Below are positions 1 to 4,902 of a DNA stretch of 5,166 bases, piece by piece. Below the pieces are notes generated by a model, which saw only the letters and a program-made list of their open reading frames with translations, searched no databases and was not told the DNA's origin. The position numbers and the translations under genes were made by a program. The stretch comes from JABLTI01 sp030629105. GTDB lineage: Archaea > Asgardarchaeota > Heimdallarchaeia > JABLTI01. Position 1 is the stretch's first letter; every line of letters begins with the position of its first letter. The stretch is from assembly GCA_030629105.1 (NCBI GenBank), contig DAOVPS010000201.1, positions 1 through 5,166 on the forward strand, given 5' to 3'.

Positions 1-216
1 AAACCTGGACTAGACACTAATGGCTTGATTCGTTTAGAGAAAATTGAGGGTGGAAAAACTCAAGTGCATTTCGAAGAACGTTTCAACCTTAAGAAATTAC
101 CTTTTCTCTACCGTCTACTGGGTAATCGCTTGTATAAATTCATCAATAAGCGTAACGAAGAAACTTTCAGAAATCTGTCTACTTGGTTAGATGAACATCC
201 TGATTATTTGAAATAA
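1..216 (+). CDS. C-terminal fragment of a probable SRPBCC/START-like domain protein (5' end outside window)
   Basis: The frame is open from base 1 to the TAA at 214-216, giving 71 residues with the start off the left edge. A TTG at base 25 could formally start the frame, but coding sense clearly runs through base 1. The pattern fits the end of an SRPBCC (polyketide cyclase/START-like) domain: a strand with G-G-K-T-Q-V-H-F, a strand running into a loop with L-P, then a long amphipathic helix ending in N-L-S-T-W-L-D-E. Such domains bind hydrophobic ligands in a helix-grip pocket, but no ligand or reaction can be named from this fragment. No membrane segment is visible. The assignment rests on fold-like pattern only. 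The gene is followed by 170 non-coding bases, so it ends its own transcription unit or is the last gene of one entering from the left. Confidence 0.6.
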   Translation, partial: KPGLDTNGLIRLEKIEGGKTQVHFEERFNLKKLPFLYRLLGNRLYKFINKRNEETFRNLSTWLDEHPDYLK

Positions 217-255
217 TATTTTGTAAATTGGAATAATTCTTATCCCTCATTTCAA

Positions 256-260
256 TTTTT
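256..260 (+). terminator. possible T-tract terminator after the SRPBCC-like gene
   Basis: A run of five T follows a T-rich stretch about 40 bases after the stop codon at 216. Archaeal RNA polymerase can terminate at short T-tracts without a hairpin, and no hairpin is seen here. In DNA this AT-rich such runs also occur by chance, so support is weak. Confidence 0.25.
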
Positions 261-277
261 GAAAACAACAATTACTC

Positions 278-285
278 TTATTAAA
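278..285 (+). promoter_or_regulatory. candidate TATA box for the tandem SIS gene
   Basis: TTATTAAA lies about 100 bases before the ATG at 387. With usual archaeal spacing the transcript would start near 307-310, leaving a leader of about 77 bases that contains the dyad at 326-354. A second weak candidate, CTTTTAAC at 313-320, would start transcription inside the dyad. The region is so AT-rich that the choice is uncertain. Confidence 0.3.
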
Positions 286-325
286 GTATAGATTATTTTC
301 TGGACAAAAGAACTTTTAACCTAAA

Positions 326-354
326 ACTTTCGTACGTTAATTAACAACGAAAGT
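326..354. promoter_or_regulatory. inverted repeat upstream of the tandem SIS gene (candidate operator or leader hairpin)
   Basis: Perfect 8-bp arms ACTTTCGT (326-333) and ACGAAAGT (347-354) flank a 13-base spacer. The spacer itself contains the perfect palindrome GTTAATTAAC (336-345), offset by half a base from the centre of the outer arms. The element ends 32 bases before the ATG at 387. It could be an operator for a dimeric regulator or, if transcribed, a hairpin in the leader. The arms contain CG steps, which stand out in this AT-rich DNA. Its function is inferred from symmetry and position only. Confidence 0.5.
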
Positions 355-386
355 ATTAGACTCTCATCTATACTGGTGTGTTACTC

Positions 387-1628
387 ATGGATAAGCCTAG
401 CAAAAAAGAAGAAAAAAGTGAGCCAGATTTACAGGATTTAGGGGGATTAATTCGAGCAAGTAACATTTTCCTTTCTCAAGCTTCAAGAACAAGAAAGGCC
501 TTTCTTAATCAAAACGAAGAACTTGTGAAATTATACAATCTTTTAATTGAAACCAAAAAGAAACGAAATATTGTTCATGTAACTGGTATGGGAAGAAGTG
601 GAAGAGCTGTTGAGTTTTTTGCTGAAATGCTTAAGGATTTAGGATTTCATGTATCTATTATTAGTCGAACTTTAGCTTTACCCGTTTCGGCTAATGATGT
701 TGTAATTGCTTTTTCAGGCTCCGGGAAAACCAGTACCACTGTGGCAAACGTAGGGGTTTGTGTTGATGGTGGAGCAAATGTTGTGATTGTCACTCAAAAT
801 GAAAAATCTCGTTTAGGGCGTCTTGCAGATATTTGTTTAATAGTACCCAAATCTAAGAAGCTTCAACGTGAAGAAGAACATCTTGAAATAGAAACCGATA
901 AAGGTTTTGTGTTATCATTAAGTCAAATCCCAGAAGAAATGAAAAGCTCACTATCACCAATGGGAACTTTATTCGAATTGTCTGCATTACTTATTTCAAT
1001 TGGATTAACAGGTATGTTGCGTAATGATGAAAAACCTGAGAGAGCTTTCCAAAGCACTTTGGATACAGTTATAGATAATGCGGAGAAAGCTGTTCAACAA
1101 ATTTTGAAAAATAAGAAAACACAAGATGAAATTATAAGAGTTCTTAATTTATTCTTAGATCTCAGTCCCGCTTCTTCAAAGAAAGTTTTCTGGATAGGGG
1201 CTGGTTTAAGTGGCATCATCGCATCGATGCATGCTATGAGATTTCAGCATCTTGGTTTCAATATACACCTCCAAGATGACTGGCGTTTTAGAAAGAAAAA
1301 TGATATAATTGTTGCCATTAGCGGTAGTGGAAGCACACCATTTACAAATGGTTTCATAATTGAAGCCAAAAAGAAGAAAATGATTACTGTTGGTTTTACA
1401 TCAATAATTGACTCTGAATTTGGTTCAGATGTAGAATTTTTAGTCAAAGTTCCTGGTCGGATGGATCCGGATAGTTGGTATAATAGAATGTCTGAATCCA
1501 AACCATTCATCGAAACACAATTCGAATTTGCTGTTGCTATTGTTATCGAAAGTATTATAGCTCAACTTGCTATTCATAAAGGAATTACAGAAACTGAAAT
1601 GAAAGGTCGACATGCAAATATTGAGTAA
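387..1628 (+). CDS. tandem SIS-domain protein, 6-phospho-3-hexuloisomerase-like (double-domain form)
   Basis: This 413-residue protein contains two sugar isomerase (SIS) domains of the phosphohexuloisomerase (PHI/HxlB) type. PHI interconverts 3-hexulose 6-phosphate and fructose 6-phosphate in the cytoplasmic ribulose monophosphate pathway. Domain 1 (about 15-210) has GMGRSG at 67-72, SGSGKT at 110-115 and PMGTLFE at 191-197. Domain 2 (about 225-413) has GAGLSG at 271-276, SGSGST at 312-317, a degenerate counterpart of the GTLFE helix around 374-380, and the PHI-type C-terminus RHANIE at 408-413. Single-domain archaeal PHI is roughly 180 residues, so this looks like a duplication and fusion. 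Domain 1 lacks the RHANLE-type tail, while domain 2 has lost the Arg of GxGRSG. I chose the ATG at 387 because GGTG (375-378) sits 8 bases upstream; a GTG start at 378 would add three residues. A different phosphosugar isomerase or a sugar-phosphate-binding regulator remains possible. The PDCD5 gene follows on the same strand. Confidence 0.8.
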   Translation: MDKPSKKEEKSEPDLQDLGGLIRASNIFLSQASRTRKAFLNQNEELVKLYNLLIETKKKRNIVHVTGMGRSGRAVEFFAEMLKDLGFHVSIISRTLALPVSANDVVIAFSGSGKTSTTVANVGVCVDGGANVVIVTQNEKSRLGRLADICLIVPKSKKLQREEEHLEIETDKGFVLSLSQIPEEMKSSLSPMGTLFELSALLISIGLTGMLRNDEKPERAFQSTLDTVIDNAEKAVQQILKNKKTQDEIIRVLNLFLDLSPASSKKVFWIGAGLSGIIASMHAMRFQHLGFNIHLQDDWRFRKKNDIIVAISGSGSTPFTNGFIIEAKKKKMITVGFTSIIDSEFGSDVEFLVKVPGRMDPDSWYNRMSESKPFIETQFEFAVAIVIESIIAQLAIHKGITETEMKGRHANIE

Positions 1629-1696
1629 TGAAAGTTTGACTTTACACAAATACTTAATTATTAATGCCATACACAACCTCACCGAGAGCATTTACA

Positions 1697-2095
1697 ATGA
1701 CACCAGATCGTGAATTAGATAGTCTTCGTGAAAAACGAAAAAAAGAACTTCTTGCACAAAATATAAAGAAAGAACTCGCTTTGAAGAAGCAAGAAAAAGA
1801 AACTAACCAAATGAAACAAAGACAAGTTAGAGCAACTGTAATTGTAAATAAAGCACTTGAACCAGAAGCTCTTGTTTACATGAATTGGTTGACTAAATCA
1901 AATCCTGCTGTAGCTTTAACAATTAAAGACACAATAATTTTACTAATTCAGAAAAAGATGCTACGAAAGCAATTATCCAAAATCGATATAATAAAAATGG
2001 AAAGAGAGTTAACTGGTGTTGATTCAAAGATTCAGGTAAAACGAAGAGGAAAAGAAATAATTGATTTAAATGAAAATTTAAAATCAAAGGAATAA
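1697..2095 (+). CDS. PDCD5/TFAR19-family DNA-binding protein
   Basis: This 132-residue protein aligns by eye with human PDCD5 along its length. The N-terminal helix reads DRELDSLREKRKKELLAQ, like the human acidic/LExLRxxRLxEL start. A charged K/E/Q helix follows, then the three-helix core beginning VNKALEPEAL and continuing through a long hydrophobic helix. A late basic IQVKRRGK segment matches the human TVKFNRRK. Archaeal members are small basic proteins with reported DNA binding; the eukaryotic protein also regulates the CCT chaperonin. The cellular role in archaea is not settled. I chose the ATG at 1697 because the family begins right at this acidic helix and GAGAG (1684-1688) lies 8 bases before it. 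An ATG at 1664 would add 11 residues that look non-homologous and has no ribosome binding site. The gap after the SIS gene is 68 bases, so co-transcription is possible, though an AT-rich TATA-like stretch at 1653-1664 could drive it separately. Confidence 0.88.
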   Translation: MTPDRELDSLREKRKKELLAQNIKKELALKKQEKETNQMKQRQVRATVIVNKALEPEALVYMNWLTKSNPAVALTIKDTIILLIQKKMLRKQLSKIDIIKMERELTGVDSKIQVKRRGKEIIDLNENLKSKE

Positions 2096-2113
2096 CATTC
2101 ATCATAAATTTTG

Positions 2114-3070
2114 CTAGCTTTTCATGACACTCCCATAAATTATTCTTTCAATTTCCTTGATTATTCCTTTTATTGTTGGTGTTGCAGTTCCTACACCATC
2201 TTGAGATTCAGCTTCAAAAACGAATAAACCAATATATGATAGTTGTCTTTTCATACTTCGATCTCTAATAGCTTCAATCCAAACTAAATGTGGTTGAGCA
2301 TTAACCCACCCGTAATTACTTTTTTCTTCTAAGACTAAACTAATTTTCCAAAATAATGATGGCAAAGTATTGTGAATGTTTGCTAGTGTTTCTTTTGCAT
2401 TATTATCTACTATAAAATTGTAGATGCCCTCTCCTCGTTTATTATACATAGCAAAACCAGTACAAGAAGGAAAAACTGTGGTAAATTGCTCAAGTATTTT
2501 TTTAATTTCTGCTTTTTGTTCTTCAACAATTTCAAGTTCTTCAGAAGGGAGCTTTATAGTATCATGTATTTTTTGGACCGATTCATCAACAAGAACTTTT
2601 AATTTCTTGTCCTGTTCTAATCTATCTAATTGTCCCAAATAATGAGAAATTTCTGTGTCTAGAGCGTCAATAGATACTTTTCCATCTTTTCGTTCAATTT
2701 TATCCTGAACAACAGAAAGCTCCATTGCAAACAAAACTAAATCTCCTGCATCCGCAAGATTAATCTTTAATGCTTTCGCGATTATTGATGAATTTGCTTC
2801 AGCAATTTCTTGAATCGTCATATAGCCGAGATCAGTTAATGCTTTATTGATTCCCTCTGGATTGTCCCCTTGGAATTGCTTTTGAATGTTCTTCATATGA
2901 GCTTTAAGTGCTGTTACAAATAGACTTTCAGCGGTTGAAATACTCGAATCCAAGATGTTCATTATGGTAGGTGGGAGAATTTCAACTAGTTCTGGTATAG
3001 TATTATAGCCAGCATCACGTAATCTTTCTAAATAGATTTTTTTTAATTCGGCTTCCTTTTCATTTGACAT
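2114..3070 (-). CDS. tandem helix-hairpin-helix protein with C-terminal Roadblock/LC7-like domain
   Basis: I do not recognise this 318-residue protein as a named family, but its architecture can be read. Two similar segments, about 14-59 and 76-122, share the pattern L-x-D-x-G-Y-x-T-I-x-E followed by two helices. This resembles the HhH repeat at the N-terminus of RadA and suggests nucleic acid or protein binding. Residues about 125-200 are charged and helical, probably coiled coil. Residues about 185-315 read as helix, two strands (TGFAMYNKRGEGIYNFIV), helix, three strands (YGWVNA, LVWIEAIR, YIGLFVFEA), helix. That order matches the Roadblock/LC7 fold, a dimerisation platform for small GTPases that is abundant in Asgard archaea. 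No signal peptide or membrane segment is seen. The ATG at 3070 is preferred; an in-frame TTG at 3085 would add five residues. The gene is convergent with PDCD5 and divergent from the winged-helix gene. The domain calls are by pattern, not by search. Confidence 0.6.
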   Translation of the reverse strand: MSNEKEAELKKIYLERLRDAGYNTIPELVEILPPTIMNILDSSISTAESLFVTALKAHMKNIQKQFQGDNPEGINKALTDLGYMTIQEIAEANSSIIAKALKINLADAGDLVLFAMELSVVQDKIERKDGKVSIDALDTEISHYLGQLDRLEQDKKLKVLVDESVQKIHDTIKLPSEELEIVEEQKAEIKKILEQFTTVFPSCTGFAMYNKRGEGIYNFIVDNNAKETLANIHNTLPSLFWKISLVLEEKSNYGWVNAQPHLVWIEAIRDRSMKRQLSYIGLFVFEAESQDGVGTATPTIKGIIKEIERIIYGSVMKS

Positions 3071-3111
3071 CGGAAATCCAACCAACTATGGTAATAAATG
3101 GATGTTTCCAC

Positions 3112-3120
3112 TATAAAATA
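3112..3120 (-). promoter_or_regulatory. candidate TATA box for the HhH/Roadblock-like gene
   Basis: Read on the minus strand this is TATTTTATA. It lies about 42-50 bases upstream of the ATG at 3070, which places the transcript start near 3088-3092 and leaves a leader of about 20 bases. A second good TATA-like stretch on this strand, TATAAAT within 3203-3210, would give a leader of over 100 bases and is less likely. Confidence 0.45.
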
Positions 3121-3256
3121 CTAATCGCCTTAAATTATTATTCATTTTGCTTATGAAAAAAAGCTAATTCCAATTAATTCGGAAACTAATAATACTCGAT
3201 AATATTTATACTAAAAAAACTTAATAATTAAAGCAAATAGACAAGTTTTCACTAAG

Positions 3257-3277
3257 TTAATGAATGTAAGTCATTAA
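3257..3277. promoter_or_regulatory. 7-7-7 inverted repeat in front of the winged-helix gene (candidate operator)
   Basis: TTAATGA (3257-3263) and TCATTAA (3271-3277) are perfect inverted repeats separated by 7 bases. The right arm overlaps the TATA-like sequence at 3273-3280. A dimeric winged-helix protein bound here would block the promoter of the gene starting at 3324, so autoregulation is the natural guess. The arms are AT-rich, so a chance dyad cannot be excluded. Confidence 0.45.
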
Positions 3278-3280
3278 ATA
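3273..3280 (+). promoter_or_regulatory. candidate TATA box for the winged-helix gene
   Basis: ATTAAATA lies 44-51 bases before the ATG at 3324. Usual archaeal spacing would start the transcript near 3302-3305, leaving a leader of about 20 bases that contains the AGGT ribosome binding site. An alternative, ATTTATAC within 3204-3211, would leave a leader of about 90 bases. Confidence 0.4.
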
Positions 3281-3312
3281 ATAGTATAACAAATATTAAC
3301 TGCAGTTTAAGT

Positions 3313-3316
3313 AGGT
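3313..3316 (+). promoter_or_regulatory. ribosome binding site of the winged-helix gene
   Basis: AGGT lies 7 bases before the ATG at 3324 and supports that start. Confidence 0.5.
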
Positions 3317-3323
3317 AAACTAA

Positions 3324-4094
3324 ATGGATTTTTATACTGACAGTTTTTCAAGTATCAATGCCCTTCCGGCAGTAGAAATTAACATTCGACCAAATATACT
3401 TTATACTGATGAATACTCCTACTTAACAAAAGATGAATTAGAAGTCTTGTTTTTATTAGCAACTACAGATATGTTTACTGAAGGCTTATCTTCCTTTTCC
3501 TTTTCAGGCATAAAACGTCAACTCGGAAAGCATCAACAAAAAATAACTAAAGCTGTAAATAGACTTCTTTCTAAGAATTTGATTTGCAAAAATAGTGTTG
3601 GATATTCCATTTCTTCCAAAGGAACTGCTGTTCTCTCAGAAGTAATTAAGGTGCAAAATGCAGTTGATTTACATCAATCTACAGATGATTTCTTACAACA
3701 AAGAATTGTCTTCAATGAAAATTTGCCTCTTGCTGAAATAGCTAGTTTATTAGTTGGTAAATGGTTTGGATCATTTCGTTATATCTCCCATACCGATGGA
3801 AAAGATTTGATTGTTCGTTGGCAATTAGTGGATAGTCGTGCTTCCGCAACATTACATGTTTTTGAGGATGAAGCAATTTTAAGCATTATACCAGATAAAC
3901 ACGACTCCCGGAAATTCTCATATGAACAAGCACTAGATGATCTTTCAAGGTACTTTTTTGAAATTCTCTCCTCATTAGGTATTAATGCTGTCATTGAATA
4001 TGAAGGGTGGAGGAGAAGCTCGCTTTCAGAAATAGACTTTCAACAAAGATTCACAGCATGGTTGAGTAGCCATAATAATTTGTCTGAAAATTAG
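3324..4094 (+). CDS. winged-helix (MarR-like) protein with unrecognised C-terminal domain
   Basis: This 256-residue protein is probably a transcription regulator. Residues about 34-105 form a winged helix-turn-helix: helix LTKDELEVLFLLA, then SGIKRQLG as the second helix, a recognition helix around 69-84 (HQQKITKAVNRLLSKN), and a wing GYSISSKGTAVL, the common Y-x-I/L-x-x-K-G pattern of MarR/PadR-like regulators. Residues about 130-190 look like an alpha/beta unit with alternating strands (DLIVRWQLVD, SATLHVFED, AILSIIPD), and about 198-250 are mainly helical. I do not recognise this part; it could bind a ligand or a partner. No membrane segment is present. The AGGT at 3313-3316 supports the ATG start. 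The gene is divergent from the HhH/Roadblock-like gene and stands alone between T-tracts and promoter elements, so it is probably monocistronic. A perfect dyad overlaps its likely TATA box, which fits autoregulation. Confidence 0.65.
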   Translation: MDFYTDSFSSINALPAVEINIRPNILYTDEYSYLTKDELEVLFLLATTDMFTEGLSSFSFSGIKRQLGKHQQKITKAVNRLLSKNLICKNSVGYSISSKGTAVLSEVIKVQNAVDLHQSTDDFLQQRIVFNENLPLAEIASLLVGKWFGSFRYISHTDGKDLIVRWQLVDSRASATLHVFEDEAILSIIPDKHDSRKFSYEQALDDLSRYFFEILSSLGINAVIEYEGWRRSSLSEIDFQQRFTAWLSSHNNLSEN

Positions 4095-4101
4095 CCTAAT
4101 C

Positions 4102-4137
4102 TTTTTCATAAAATATAGTAATTACCTGTCATTTTTT
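4102..4137 (+). terminator. T-tract terminator region after the winged-helix gene
   Basis: A run of five T at 4102-4106 and one of six T at 4132-4137 follow the stop codon at 4094. Both lie well upstream of the proteasome promoter. Consecutive T-tracts without a strong hairpin are typical of archaeal termination. Confidence 0.45.
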
Positions 4138-4200
4138 CCTAACAAAAGGTTTATTTTCATAGAGTTTTTGAAAAAATCTTACTTTCCTATTACTTAGTCA

Positions 4201-4209
4201 TTTTAAATA
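4201..4209 (+). promoter_or_regulatory. candidate TATA box of the proteasome operon
   Basis: TTTTAAATA lies 48-56 bases before the ATG at 4257. Normal archaeal spacing predicts a transcript start near 4230, giving a leader of about 25 bases that includes the GAGGT ribosome binding site. This is the best-placed TATA-like element in the window. It is flanked by TCATT (4198-4202) and AATGA (4209-4213), a short inverted repeat. Confidence 0.5.
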
Positions 4210-4219
4210 ATGATATCAT
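4210..4219. promoter_or_regulatory. 10-bp palindrome between TATA box and predicted transcript start of the proteasome operon
   Basis: ATGATATCAT is a perfect palindrome immediately downstream of the TATA-like box. This is a classic site for a repressor in archaea. It is short and AT-rich, so chance is a real alternative. Confidence 0.3.
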
Positions 4220-4243
4220 ATGTAATGTTAAAGAAATTCATTT

Positions 4244-4248
4244 GAGGT
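4244..4248 (+). promoter_or_regulatory. ribosome binding site deciding the proteasome beta start
   Basis: GAGGT lies 8 bases before the ATG at 4257. It overlaps the in-frame TTG at 4242 and so argues against that codon as the start. Confidence 0.65.
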
Positions 4249-4256
4249 TGAAATTT

Positions 4257-4901
4257 ATGCAACCAGTAGATATTGAAAAACAACTAGCAAAAGGAACAAC
4301 AACAGTTGGTCTTAAATGTAAAGACTGTGCAATCCTTGTTGCTGACATGAGAGCAAGCATGGGAAACTTAGTTGCTTCGGATCATGCAAAGAAAGTTCAT
4401 CAATTGAATGACTTCTCTGCTATTACAATTGCCGGACTAGTTTCTGACGCTCAATATATCATCGATATTATGCAAGCTCAAATTCGTTTATTCGAGCTTG
4501 ATCGAAAACGACGACCAAAGACTTCTATGATTGCTAATCTTGTCAAGAACATGCTTTATGGTCAATATCGTGCATACTTCCCATTCTATGTTCAACTAAT
4601 TGTTGGCGGATGGGATCAAAAAGGTCCTCACATATTCTCTTTTGATATGGCAGGTTCATTATCAGAAGATGATTGGTTTTCATCTGGATCGGGTTCACCA
4701 ATGGCTTTTGGTGTTCTTGAAGCCATGTATGAAAAAGATATGACTGAAAAAGAAGGACTAAAAGTAGCATTGAGAGCTCTAAAATCGGCCATAAAAAGAG
4801 ACACAGCTACCGGTGATGGTATAAGAGCTGTGGTAATTGATAGTAAAGGATTCAGAGAACTATCAAAAGAAGATATTATTGAACTAGGAGGAATCATCTA
4901 A
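4257..4901 (+). CDS. psmB: 20S proteasome beta subunit, catalytic (threonine protease, T1 family)
   Basis: This subunit forms the inner rings of the cytoplasmic 20S core particle, where it cuts unfolded proteins. The 214-residue precursor has a 13-residue propeptide ending in Gly, followed by TTTVGLK, so the mature chain of 201 residues starts with the nucleophile Thr1. In mature numbering, Asp17 and Lys33 are in place, the GSGS loop has Ser132 (equivalent to Ser129 of Thermoplasma), and RDTATG supplies Asp169 (equivalent to Asp166). The residue equivalent to Thermoplasma Ser169 is Thr172. The subunit therefore appears active. TIAGLVSDAQ, VQLIVGGWD and SGSGSP are strong family motifs. Ile45 suggests a hydrophobic S1 pocket. 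The ATG at 4257 is chosen because GAGGT precedes it; the in-frame TTG at 4242 overlaps that site. The gene leads a two-gene operon, ending one base before the alpha gene, whose ribosome binding site lies inside its last codons. Confidence 0.96.
   Translation: MQPVDIEKQLAKGTTTVGLKCKDCAILVADMRASMGNLVASDHAKKVHQLNDFSAITIAGLVSDAQYIIDIMQAQIRLFELDRKRRPKTSMIANLVKNMLYGQYRAYFPFYVQLIVGGWDQKGPHIFSFDMAGSLSEDDWFSSGSGSPMAFGVLEAMYEKDMTEKEGLKVALRALKSAIKRDTATGDGIRAVVIDSKGFRELSKEDIIELGGII
4886..4891 (+). promoter_or_regulatory. strong ribosome binding site of proteasome alpha inside the beta gene
   Basis: AGGAGG lies 11 bases before the alpha ATG at 4903, within the codons for the C-terminal Leu-Gly-Gly of beta. 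It is the strongest Shine-Dalgarno motif in the window and indicates translation of alpha from the shared transcript. Confidence 0.7.
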
Positions 4902-4902
4902 A

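Noticed and set aside
1244..1691. Minus-strand open frames opposite the SIS gene 3' end
   Set aside because: They lie antisense to a clearly conserved SIS domain, have low-complexity composition, and show no plausible start context or recognisable motif.
1664..1696. N-terminal extension of the PDCD5 protein from the ATG at 1664
   Set aside because: The added 11 residues do not fit the family, and no Shine-Dalgarno motif precedes this ATG. It is kept as an alternative only.
2424..2642. Plus-strand open frame inside the HhH/Roadblock-like gene
   Set aside because: It is rich in Ser and Cys as expected for the antisense of a Glu/Lys-rich coiled coil, and no ribosome binding site is seen.
3181..3240. 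AT-rich short repeats (AATAATA, AATATT, AAAAAAA) in the divergent intergenic region
   Set aside because: No regular spacing or repeat unit; not a CRISPR array, iteron set or origin pattern that can be supported.
4161..4179. Near-palindrome AGAGTTTTTGAAAAAATCT upstream of the proteasome operon
   Set aside because: It pairs at 8 of 9 positions but the centre is a T-run next to an A-run, leaving no real hairpin loop. Such symmetry is expected by chance in this AT-rich spacer.
4242..4256. TTG start for proteasome beta, five codons upstream
   Set aside because: The GAGGT ribosome binding site overlaps these codons and is correctly spaced for the ATG at 4257.
4543..4897. Minus-strand open frames opposite the proteasome beta gene
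   Set aside because: They are fully antisense to a gene with intact catalytic motifs; composition looks like a shadow frame.
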